This document shows positions 27,430-35,684 of a stretch of DNA of 64,000 bases, one piece after another (position 1 is the stretch's first letter; every line of letters begins with the position of its first letter). The notes under the pieces were generated by a model. That model was not told where the DNA came from. It made no database searches and was given only the letters and a program-made list of their open reading frames with translations. Source of the stretch: UBA5109 sp965661005 (lineage in GTDB: Bacteria > Pseudomonadota > Gammaproteobacteria > Pseudomonadales > Pseudohongiellaceae); NCBI GenBank assembly GCA_965661005.1, contig CBFICB010000001.1, forward strand, positions 186,001 through 250,000, given 5' to 3'. A program made the position numbers and the translations under genes.

Positions 27430-28290
27430 ATGGCTGAATCAGCTGGAGAAATGGCTCACGAAGCAGTAGAACACACCCAAACACAGGGTGAGTATATACA
27501 GCATCACCTGCAGTTTCTGACTTTCGGTAAAGATGCAGAAGGCCATTGGGGAATTGCCCATGGCGAAGAAGCTGTGGCTGAGATGGGCTTCTGGTCGTTT
27601 CATGTTGATATGTTGGGCTGGTCTATAGGGCTAGGCTTAATTTTCATAATAATGTTTAGAAGAGCAGCGAAAAATGCTACCTCTGGGGTTCCAGGCGGGT
27701 TTCAGAATTTTGTTGAATGGGTTTTTGAATTTGTAGAGACAAGTGTCAAAGATACCTTTCACGGCACTAACGCATTAATAGCCCCTCTCGCCCTAACTAT
27801 CTTTTGTTGGGTTTTGCTTATGAACACCATGGATCTAGTCCCAGTAGACCTATTTCCTTGGATAGCGCAACAAGTTTCAGGTGATCCGGAAATTGCGTTC
27901 AGAGTCGTGCCAACAACAGACCCAAATATAACCTTGGGAATGTCAATATCGGTTTTTCTACTCATTATTTTTTATAGCATAAAAGTTAAAGGTGTCGGCG
28001 GCTTTCTTAAAGAGCTGGCTTTTCAGCCTTTTGGGCCGAAAATGCTACCCTTTAATTTATTAATTGAAGTGCCAACACTCTTGGCAAAGCCTGTTTCATT
28101 AGGATTGCGGCTTTATGGCAACCTATATGCAGGAGAACTTGTATTTTTATTGATAGCCTTGTTTGGGGCTTTTCAATTGCCAGCTCATTTTATCTGGGCG
28201 GCATTCCACTTATTAGTAGTACCCTTGCAGGCCTTTATTTTTATGATGCTCACCATTGTGTATCTGAGTCAGGCTTGTGAGCACCACTAA
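27430..28290 (+). CDS. atpB: ATP synthase Fo subunit a
   Basis: Membrane stator subunit forming the proton half-channels. The 286-residue protein has five to six membrane segments and the key arginine in LGLRLYGNLYAGELV. The N-terminal periplasmic part (about 1-55) is rich in His and acidic residues. LLVVPLQAFIFMMLTIVYL is the conserved last segment. Confidence 0.97.
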   Translation: MAESAGEMAHEAVEHTQTQGEYIQHHLQFLTFGKDAEGHWGIAHGEEAVAEMGFWSFHVDMLGWSIGLGLIFIIMFRRAAKNATSGVPGGFQNFVEWVFEFVETSVKDTFHGTNALIAPLALTIFCWVLLMNTMDLVPVDLFPWIAQQVSGDPEIAFRVVPTTDPNITLGMSISVFLLIIFYSIKVKGVGGFLKELAFQPFGPKMLPFNLLIEVPTLLAKPVSLGLRLYGNLYAGELVFLLIALFGAFQLPAHFIWAAFHLLVVPLQAFIFMMLTIVYLSQACEHH

Positions 28291-28373
28291 TAAGAGCAAA
28301 TGAACAAGTAATAGCATTATTTAAACAGAAACTTTTTTAACATTAGGCAAGACCTTTAAACTGGAGGAAAAAA

Positions 28374-28631
28374 ATGGAGCTAATCTTAGCTAATACAGTA
28401 CTTGGCGTATTGTTGGTACTGGGCATGGGTGCACTGGGCACTGCAATTGGTTTCGGTATTCTGGGCGGAAAAATGTTGGAAGGCTCAGCACGCCAACCAG
28501 AATTAGCACCAATGCTACAAGGTAAAATGTTTTTGGTTGCGGGCTTGATTGACGCGATCACTATGATCGGATTAGCGATCGGCATGTGGTTTACATTTGC
28601 TAACCCTTTTACTGCTGCGCTTGCTGGCTAA
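28374..28631 (+). CDS. atpE: ATP synthase Fo subunit c
   Basis: Ring-forming subunit that carries protons. The 85-residue hairpin has the RQP loop (40-42) and the carboxylate Asp60 in GLIDAITMIG. The ion site carries Asp, and the Gln/Glu-Ser/Thr pattern of sodium-binding rings is absent, so coupling is inferred to be to protons. A strong GGAGG site precedes the ATG. Confidence 0.97.
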   Translation: MELILANTVLGVLLVLGMGALGTAIGFGILGGKMLEGSARQPELAPMLQGKMFLVAGLIDAITMIGLAIGMWFTFANPFTAALAG

Positions 28632-28682
28632 AACCAAAAAGCCAAAGCAATAGAATACGTAAGCTAAGCAAGAGGTGTAACC

Positions 28683-29153
28683 GTGAATATCAATGCAACT
28701 ATGCTAGGTCAGATGATTGCCTTCGCATTTTTCGTGTGGTTCTGCATGAAGTATGTGTGGCCACCATTGACTGCAGCATTGGCGGAAAGGCAAAAAAGAA
28801 TTGCCGATGGCCTGGAAGCAGCAGAAAAAGCAGGTAAAGATCTAGAGCAGACTCAAGAGAAAGTTGCCGAGCAGCTAAAAGAAGCTAAAACACAGGCAGC
28901 GAGTATTATTGATCAGGCCAATAAACGCGCCACTCAGATTGTGGAAGAAGCCAAAAACCAAGCAAGAGAAGAAGGCGAGCGCATGATAACTGGCGCTAAA
29001 GCAGAGATTGAACAAGAGATAAATAGAGCCAAAGAGCAGTTACGCGCACAAGTGGCAAGTATTGCTATTGCTGGGGCAGAAAAAATTCTTGAAGCGTCAA
29101 TCGATGAAGCGGCTCACGCCAAAATCACAGAAAAACTGGCTGAGAGCCTTTAG
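28683..29153 (+). CDS. atpF: ATP synthase Fo subunit b
   Basis: Peripheral stalk subunit. The 156-residue product has one N-terminal membrane segment (about 5-25), WPPLTAALAERQKRIADGL, and then a long charged coiled coil to the C-terminus. Length equals the E. coli protein. Only one b-type gene is present, so the stalk is a b homodimer. Confidence 0.96.
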   Translation: MNINATMLGQMIAFAFFVWFCMKYVWPPLTAALAERQKRIADGLEAAEKAGKDLEQTQEKVAEQLKEAKTQAASIIDQANKRATQIVEEAKNQAREEGERMITGAKAEIEQEINRAKEQLRAQVASIAIAGAEKILEASIDEAAHAKITEKLAESL

Positions 29154-29171
29154 TACAGGTAAAAGGATAAA

Positions 29172-29708
29172 ATGGCTGAGCTCACAACTTTAGCAAGACC
29201 TTATGCAAGAGCTGCTTTTGAAGTAGCTTCTTCTTCAGACCAGCTACAGTCATGGTCCGATATGCTAAGACAGCTTGCAAATGTGGTAAGCAATGAGCGT
29301 GTTGCTGAAATGTTGTCATCACCATCGCTGACGGGTGATCAGCAAGCACAAATTGTTATTGATCTTTGTGGCGATGAAATTAGTGGTCAGCTGCAAAATT
29401 TTATCTCTGTTCTTTCTGAAAATAAGCGTCTCTCATTGCTGCCAGAAATTGTTGGCTTGTTTGATATTTTAAAAGCTGATCAAGAGCTTACAGTTGATGT
29501 TGAAATCAGCACAGCTTTTGCTTTGGTAGAAAAGACCGAGGAGAAGCTGGCTCAAGCAATAAAAGAAAAATTGAACAGGGATGTAAAAATACACAGTCAG
29601 GTAGATAAAAATTTAATCGGTGGCATGGTTATTCGTGCTGGCGATTTGGTAATTGATGACTCCGTGCGTGGCAAACTGCATAAGCTCGCGGAAGCAATGA
29701 GTTCCTAG
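29172..29708 (+). CDS. atpH: ATP synthase F1 subunit delta
   Basis: Joins the peripheral stalk to the top of the F1 head. The 178-residue protein begins ELTTLARPYARAAFEVA and ends with the IGGMVIRAGDLVIDDSVRGK motif of the OSCP/delta family. It lies between atpF (18 bp) and atpA (48 bp). Confidence 0.96.
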   Translation: MAELTTLARPYARAAFEVASSSDQLQSWSDMLRQLANVVSNERVAEMLSSPSLTGDQQAQIVIDLCGDEISGQLQNFISVLSENKRLSLLPEIVGLFDILKADQELTVDVEISTAFALVEKTEEKLAQAIKEKLNRDVKIHSQVDKNLIGGMVIRAGDLVIDDSVRGKLHKLAEAMSS

Positions 29709-29756
29709 TTATATATAGCCGAGAAAGCAGCCGAGTAATAGGTCGAGGAAAATAGA

Positions 29757-31301
29757 ATGCAACAACTGAATCCTTCAGAAATAAGCGAAATTATTAAACA
29801 ACGGATCGATAAGCTGGATGTCTCTGCGCAAGCGCAAAATGAAGGCACTATTGTCTCGGTCTCTGACGGTATTATCCGTATACACGGTCTAGCCGACGTC
29901 ATGTACGGGGAAATGATTGAATTTGAGGGCGGCCTATATGGTATGGCGCTCAACCTTGAGCGCGATTCAGTTGGAGCGGTAGTTCTGGGTGATTATCAGA
30001 GCCTTGCTGAAGGTCAAACTTGTCGATGTACTAAACGAATTCTAGAAGTCCCAGTTGGCCCTGAACTGGAAGGTCGAGTTGTTGATGCACTGGGCAACCC
30101 TATAGATGGCAAAGGCCCAATTAATGCTAAAAAAACCGACGCGGTCGAAAAAGTCGCTCCTGGTGTAATTGCACGTCAAGGCGTTTCACAACCAGTGCAA
30201 ACCGGCTTAAAGGCGATCGACTCAATGGTCCCAATTGGTCGAGGACAGCGTGAGTTAATTATTGGAGACAGACAGGTTGGTAAAACTGCTGTTGCCGTCG
30301 ATGCCATTATTAATCAGAAGGGTACAGGCGTTAAATGTATTTATGTGGCGATTGGCCAGAAACAATCGTCTATTGCCTCGGTAGTTAGAAAGCTGGAAGA
30401 GCATGGCGCAATGGATCACACTATTGTCGTTGCCGCTGGCGCTTCTGATCCGGCAGCAATGCAATTTATTGCACCATATTCTGGCTGTACGATGGGAGAG
30501 TATTATCGCGACAGTGGCCAGGATGCTTTAATTATTTATGATGATCTCACTAAGCAAGCATGGGCCTACCGCCAAATTTCATTATTGTTACGCCGTCCAC
30601 CAGGCCGTGAAGCCTATCCTGGAGATGTTTTCTATTTGCATTCACGTCTGCTTGAAAGAGCAGCACGAGTTAGTGCGGAGCATGTAGAAAAAATTACCAA
30701 TGGTGAAGTAAAAGGCCAAACAGGTTCGTTAACCGCTTTGCCTATTATTGAAACTCAAGCTGGTGACGTTAGTGCATTCGTCCCTACCAACGTAATTTCT
30801 ATTACGGATGGTCAAATATTCCTGGAAACCTCTTTGTTCAATGCTGGTATACGTCCGGCCATGAACGCAGGTATATCCGTATCTCGAGTAGGCGGAGCAG
30901 CACAAACAAAGATTATTAAAAAGCTTGGCGGTGGTATTCGTCTTGCCTTAGCACAGTATCGTGAACTGGCAGCTTTTGCTCAGTTTGCTTCTGACCTGGA
31001 TGACGCTACTAGAGCACAACTGGAACATGGTCAGCGAGTTACCGAGCTAATGAAGCAGGCTCAATATTCTCCTCTCTCAGTGGCAGAAATGGGCATAGTG
31101 CTTTTTGCGGCTAACGAAGGTTATCTGAAAGAAATAGACATTAATAAAATTGGTGATTTTGAATCCGCGCTTTTATCTTATATGAACAGTGATAATGCTG
31201 ACCTGATGCAAAGCATTAACGAAACTGGTGATTATAGTGATGATATTGAAGCTAAATTCAAAGCGGCTCTCGATAAGTTTGTAGAAACTCAAACCTGGTA
31301 A
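29757..31301 (+). CDS. atpA: ATP synthase F1 subunit alpha
   Basis: Regulatory nucleotide-binding subunit of F1. The 514-residue protein has the P-loop GDRQVGKT (170-177), and the alpha-type ALPIIETQAGDVSAFVPTNV and SRVGGAAQTK. Length is one residue over the usual 513. Confidence 0.98.
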   Translation: MQQLNPSEISEIIKQRIDKLDVSAQAQNEGTIVSVSDGIIRIHGLADVMYGEMIEFEGGLYGMALNLERDSVGAVVLGDYQSLAEGQTCRCTKRILEVPVGPELEGRVVDALGNPIDGKGPINAKKTDAVEKVAPGVIARQGVSQPVQTGLKAIDSMVPIGRGQRELIIGDRQVGKTAVAVDAIINQKGTGVKCIYVAIGQKQSSIASVVRKLEEHGAMDHTIVVAAGASDPAAMQFIAPYSGCTMGEYYRDSGQDALIIYDDLTKQAWAYRQISLLLRRPPGREAYPGDVFYLHSRLLERAARVSAEHVEKITNGEVKGQTGSLTALPIIETQAGDVSAFVPTNVISITDGQIFLETSLFNAGIRPAMNAGISVSRVGGAAQTKIIKKLGGGIRLALAQYRELAAFAQFASDLDDATRAQLEHGQRVTELMKQAQYSPLSVAEMGIVLFAANEGYLKEIDINKIGDFESALLSYMNSDNADLMQSINETGDYSDDIEAKFKAALDKFVETQTW

Positions 31302-31307
31302 ATATTA

Positions 31308-32168
31308 ATGGCGGTCGGAAAAGAAATACGCAACCAGATTGGGAGTATTAAAAATACTCAAAAAATCACCAGCGCCATGGAAATGGTTGCTGCGAGCAAA
31401 ATGCGTAAAGCACAAGATCGTATGCAGCTGGGGAAGCCTTACGCCACCAATATTCGAAATGTGGTGAGCCATATTGCGGCATCTACACCAGAGTATAGAC
31501 ATATCTTCATGGAAGAACGAAAAGTTAAGCGAGTCGGCTATATCGTTGTGTCGACAGATAGAGGTCTTTGCGGCGGTTTAAATATTAATTTGTTTAAAGC
31601 CATGATCAACTCAATGAAGGCCTGGCATGATGAAGGTGCTGAGGTTGATATATGCACAGTTGGCTCAAAAGGCTCTGCGTTTTTTAACAGCTATGGCGGT
31701 AATGTTGTGGCCGCTGTTCGGAACCTGGGAGATAAACCTTCTGCTGAAGATGTTGTTGGTGCTGTAAAAGTAATGCTGGACAGTTTCGGCACAGGCGACA
31801 TAGACAAGCTTTTTTTAGTGGGTAATGAGTTTGTTAATACCATGACACAGTCTCCAACCATACATCAGTTGTTGCCCTTAAACCCGGCAGAAGATGAGGC
31901 CATGAAGCATCACTGGGATTATTTATATGAGCCTGATGCTAAAGAATTATTGGATGGCTTGTTGACTCGTTATATCGAGTCACAGGTTTATCAAGCGGTG
32001 GTTGAGAACAACGCCTGTGAACAGGCAGCCCGAATGATAGCAATGAAAAGTGCAACAGATAATGCTGGCGATATTATTGATGAGCTGCAATTGATTTATA
32101 ACAAAGCAAGACAAGCGGCGATTACTCAAGAGCTGTCTGAAATTGTCAGTGGCGCAGCAGCCGTATAG
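31308..32168 (+). CDS. atpG: ATP synthase F1 subunit gamma
   Basis: Central rotor shaft of F1. The 286-residue protein starts with GKEIRNQIGSIKNTQKITSA and ends with NKARQAAITQELSEIVSGAAA, the two coiled-coil ends that form the shaft. DRGLCGGLN marks the Rossmann-like body. It begins 6 bp after atpA. Confidence 0.97.
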   Translation: MAVGKEIRNQIGSIKNTQKITSAMEMVAASKMRKAQDRMQLGKPYATNIRNVVSHIAASTPEYRHIFMEERKVKRVGYIVVSTDRGLCGGLNINLFKAMINSMKAWHDEGAEVDICTVGSKGSAFFNSYGGNVVAAVRNLGDKPSAEDVVGAVKVMLDSFGTGDIDKLFLVGNEFVNTMTQSPTIHQLLPLNPAEDEAMKHHWDYLYEPDAKELLDGLLTRYIESQVYQAVVENNACEQAARMIAMKSATDNAGDIIDELQLIYNKARQAAITQELSEIVSGAAAV

Positions 32169-32233
32169 AAAGATATAAAAACGTAAAGAAAACCAGATAT
32201 TAATTAGCAAAAGAGACATATAGAGGACAAGAC

Positions 32234-33631
32234 ATGAGCAGCGGTCGCATCGTACAAATTATTGGCCCAGTTATAGACGTTGAGTTTCCAAGGGATTCTG
32301 TGCCTAAAGTTTATGAAGCACTGGTAATTGCAGATAAGGAAGTTACGCTTGAAGTTCAACAGCAGCTGGGTGACGGCATTGTTCGTACAATTGCCATGGG
32401 ATCCACAGAAGGTTTAAGCCGAGGCTTAACGGTTAATGATACCGGCTCGCCGATTAGTGTTCCTGTTGGTGAAGAAACTCTTGGCCGTATTATGGATGTT
32501 CTAGGCAGCCCAATTGATGAATGCGGACCAATTGGCGAAAAAGAAAAAATGCCAATTCATCGCAAAGCGCCAAGCTATGATGAGCAAGCAGCATCTGAGG
32601 AAGTACTGGAAACAGGCATTAAGGTAATTGATTTGGTTTGTCCTTTTGCTAAAGGCGGAAAAGTTGGTTTATTTGGCGGTGCTGGCGTAGGAAAAACCGT
32701 TAACATGATGGAGCTGATCAATAATATCGCCACAGGACGAGGCGGTTTGTCTGTATTTGCTGGTGTAGGAGAACGTACTCGTGAGGGTAATGACTTCTAT
32801 CATGAAATGCAGGAAGCGAAAGTTATTGATACTGAAGATTTTAAAAATTCAAAGGTTTCAATGGTCTATGGGCAAATGAATGAGCCGCCCGGAAACAGAC
32901 TTCGCGTTGCCTTAACCGGATTGACGATGGCGGAAAAATTTCGTGATGAAGGCCGTGATGTGCTGCTATTTATTGATAATATTTATCGTTATACCCTGGC
33001 AGGAACAGAAGTTTCAGCATTGCTGGGACGTATGCCATCAGCGGTTGGATATCAGCCGACATTGGCCGAAGAAATGGGAGCCTTGCAAGAGAGAATTACC
33101 TCTACTAAAACGGGTTCTATTACTTCTATTCAGGCGGTATATGTTCCTGCAGATGACTTGACTGACCCCTCACCGGCAACAACTTTTGCTCACTTGGATG
33201 CAACCGTTGTATTGTCTCGTGATATTGCATCACTGGGTATTTATCCAGCTGTAGACCCTCTTGATTCAACGTCTCGTCAGCTTGACCCTCTTGCAATTGG
33301 GCAGGAACATTATGATGTCGCACGAGGCGTACAATCTATATTACAGCGCTACAAAGAACTAAAAGATATTATTGCTATTTTGGGTATGGATGAATTATCT
33401 GAAGAAGATAAATTAGCTGTAAGCAGAGCTCGTAAAGTAGAACGATTCTTCTCTCAACCATTTACTGTTGCTGAGGTTTTTACAGGCTCTCCAGGAAAAT
33501 ATGTTAGCCTGAAAGACACAATCAGTGGATTTAAAGCTATTTTGGCAGGCGAGTATGATGATTTACCTGAACAGGCTTTCTATATGGTTGGCGGAATTGA
33601 AGAAGCAGTAGAGAAAGCTAAAACTTTGTAA
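32234..33631 (+). CDS. atpD: ATP synthase F1 subunit beta
   Basis: Catalytic subunit of F1. The 465-residue protein has the P-loop GGAGVGKTV (148-156), the catalytic glutamate in GVGERTREGNDFY, and the DELSEED lever motif in GMDELSEEDKL. An AGAGGA-type site precedes the ATG. Confidence 0.98.
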   Translation: MSSGRIVQIIGPVIDVEFPRDSVPKVYEALVIADKEVTLEVQQQLGDGIVRTIAMGSTEGLSRGLTVNDTGSPISVPVGEETLGRIMDVLGSPIDECGPIGEKEKMPIHRKAPSYDEQAASEEVLETGIKVIDLVCPFAKGGKVGLFGGAGVGKTVNMMELINNIATGRGGLSVFAGVGERTREGNDFYHEMQEAKVIDTEDFKNSKVSMVYGQMNEPPGNRLRVALTGLTMAEKFRDEGRDVLLFIDNIYRYTLAGTEVSALLGRMPSAVGYQPTLAEEMGALQERITSTKTGSITSIQAVYVPADDLTDPSPATTFAHLDATVVLSRDIASLGIYPAVDPLDSTSRQLDPLAIGQEHYDVARGVQSILQRYKELKDIIAILGMDELSEEDKLAVSRARKVERFFSQPFTVAEVFTGSPGKYVSLKDTISGFKAILAGEYDDLPEQAFYMVGGIEEAVEKAKTL

Positions 33632-33659
33632 GCTCAGGTTGAGAAAATAGAGAAATATT

Positions 33660-34085
33660 ATGGCAACTTCTTTTCATTGTGACATCGCTAGCGCTGAAGA
33701 TAGTATTTTTTCTGGCGAAGTCGAGTCATTGGTTGCCGCTGGAAGCCTTGGAGATTTAGGAATTTATCCTGGCCATGCGCCACTGCTAACCGCCCTTATT
33801 CCAGGGCCGGTTCGTATTATTATGGCTGGCGGTGAAGAAGATATTTATTATGTCTCAGGTGGTTTTCTTGAAGTCCAGCCAGGGAAAGTTAATATTTTGG
33901 CTGATACAGCTATTCGAGCTCATGACGTGGATGAAGCAACAGCCGAAAAGGCTCGCCAGGAAGCCGAAGCGGCAATAGCAAATCAAGATGCTGAAATTGA
34001 ATACTCCAGAGCAGCGTCCCAGTTGGCTGAAGCGGCCGCCCAAATTAGAACGCTCCAGCAGTTGCGTAAAAAACTTGGCGGCTAA
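33660..34085 (+). CDS. atpC: ATP synthase F1 subunit epsilon
   Basis: Rotor subunit that also restrains ATP hydrolysis. The 141-residue protein has the N-terminal beta barrel (SLGDLGIYPGHAPLLTAL) and a C-terminal helical hairpin (about 90-138). It is the last gene of the nine-gene operon. A C9 run (34101-34109) and a T-rich stretch follow but form no clear terminator hairpin. Confidence 0.96.
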   Translation: MATSFHCDIASAEDSIFSGEVESLVAAGSLGDLGIYPGHAPLLTALIPGPVRIIMAGGEEDIYYVSGGFLEVQPGKVNILADTAIRAHDVDEATAEKARQEAEAAIANQDAEIEYSRAASQLAEAAAQIRTLQQLRKKLGG

Positions 34086-34233
34086 TAACCTTTCTTAAGG
34101 CCCCCCCCCTTATTCTTTTTTTAATTTCATAATCGCTTGATAGCAAGGAGGGTTATCCCTTTGCTTAGCAAGTAACACCATGCCTTAAAGTTTAATAATT
34201 CGAATAAAGAATAAGGATTGCAACAGTGTTTTT

Positions 34234-34277
34234 TGCTATGCTGAAGTCCTAAAAATTTCAATACAAAGGGCATAGCA
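34234..34277 (+). repeat. 8-bp inverted repeat in the glmU leader
   Basis: TGCTATGC (34234-34241) pairs exactly with GCATAGCA (34270-34277) across 28 bases. The right arm ends within the likely ribosome-binding stretch AGCAGG, 13 bases before the glmU ATG at 34291. A leader hairpin affecting glmU translation is possible. Alternatively it is an operator. Confidence 0.5.
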
Positions 34278-34290
34278 GGTATTAATATAA

Positions 34291-35658
34291 ATGTCTCCTA
34301 AATTAAATGTTGTTATTCTTGCCGCGGGCAAAGGCACCAGAATGTATTCTGAAAAGCCAAAGGTGCTTCATGAACTGGCAGGTCTGAGCCTGGTAGAACA
34401 TGTCATTAACACGGCTAAAAATTTAAACCCTGAAAATATAACTCTCGTTGTTGGTCACCAGGCTGATGAGCTAAAGTCTTATTTTGCTGATAAGGATTAC
34501 AATTTTGTTTTGCAAAAAGAGCAAAAAGGAACAGCGCATGCGGTTGAACAAGCGCTGCCGTTTTTAGATGAGAATGCGCATGCATTAATTTTATACGGAG
34601 ATGTGCCGCTGACTAAAATAGAAAGCCTGAAAAAGCTTATTGCACTTATTGATGAAACCACTATGGCGGTCTTGACAAGTGACGTTAGAGAGCCAGAAGG
34701 CTTGGGAAGAATCATTCGTGATGCAGCAGGAAACATAGAATTTATCGTAGAAGAAAAAGATGCAGATGATAGACAAAAGTTAATAACTGAAATTAATACC
34801 GGGATTATGGCCTTTCCAGTAAAAAAACTAAAACAATGGCTGCCTAAAATTGGGGATAATAATATACAAAATGAATTTTACTTAACTGATGTCGTTAGTT
34901 TGGCTTTAGAGGATGGGAGCCAGGTAAAAACCTGTTTTTGCTCAGATGAGTACGAGGCATATGGCATAAATAATATGTTGCAGCTGGCTAATTTAGAAAA
35001 AATTTATCAAAAAGAAAGAGCGTCTGAACTCATGTTAAAAGGTGTACGAATTACTGATCCAGCACGATTTGATGTAAGAGGAGATGTTGATATTTCGGCA
35101 GATGTGAACATTGACATTAATGTGATTTTAGAAGGAAAGGTCAATATTGAAAAAAATGTAAAAGTTGGCGCAAACAGTATTTTGAAAAACTGCACAATAA
35201 AGCAAGGAACTGAAATACTACCGAATACAATAGTTGAAGATGCATTAATAGGTGAGAATTGTAATATTGGACCTTTTGCCAGAATTAGGCCAGGAACAGA
35301 GTTAAAAAATCTTTCAAAAATTGGTAATTTTGTTGAAACAAAAAAATCAATAATTGGGCAAGGAAGCAAGGTTAACCACTTGAGTTATATTGGCGACAGC
35401 GAGCTTGGGGATGGGGTTAATATCGGAGCAGGAACAATTACTTGCAATTATGACGGGGTCAATAAATTTAGAACAATTATAGGCGACAATGTTTTTATTG
35501 GTTCAAATTCTTCATTAGTTGCGCCTGTTGATATTGGCAATGGCTCGACTGTTGGCGCTGGGTCGACAATCACAAAAGATGTTAAAGCCAATGAGCTGGC
35601 CTTAACTAGAAGTAAGCAAAATAATATTACTGGCTGGAAACGTCCAAGCAAGAAGTAA
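34291..35658 (+). CDS. glmU: Bifunctional GlmU: glucosamine-1-phosphate acetyltransferase / UDP-GlcNAc pyrophosphorylase
   Basis: Makes UDP-N-acetylglucosamine, the precursor of peptidoglycan and lipopolysaccharide. In the 455-residue protein the N-terminal uridylyltransferase has LAAGKGTRMYSEKPKVLHEL (10-29). The C-terminal left-handed beta helix of hexapeptide repeats (about 250-440) carries the acetyltransferase, with NFVETKKS and GAGTITCNYDG. It is followed after 26 bp by glmS, the enzyme that supplies glucosamine-6-phosphate. Confidence 0.98.
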   Translation: MSPKLNVVILAAGKGTRMYSEKPKVLHELAGLSLVEHVINTAKNLNPENITLVVGHQADELKSYFADKDYNFVLQKEQKGTAHAVEQALPFLDENAHALILYGDVPLTKIESLKKLIALIDETTMAVLTSDVREPEGLGRIIRDAAGNIEFIVEEKDADDRQKLITEINTGIMAFPVKKLKQWLPKIGDNNIQNEFYLTDVVSLALEDGSQVKTCFCSDEYEAYGINNMLQLANLEKIYQKERASELMLKGVRITDPARFDVRGDVDISADVNIDINVILEGKVNIEKNVKVGANSILKNCTIKQGTEILPNTIVEDALIGENCNIGPFARIRPGTELKNLSKIGNFVETKKSIIGQGSKVNHLSYIGDSELGDGVNIGAGTITCNYDGVNKFRTIIGDNVFIGSNSSLVAPVDIGNGSTVGAGSTITKDVKANELALTRSKQNNITGWKRPSKK

Positions 35659-35684
35659 TAAGAACATTTTATGAGTGACAATAT

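Noticed and set aside
34101..34109. C9 run as a phase-variation switch
   Set aside because: It is noncoding and not between obvious promoter elements, so there is nothing to switch on present evidence.
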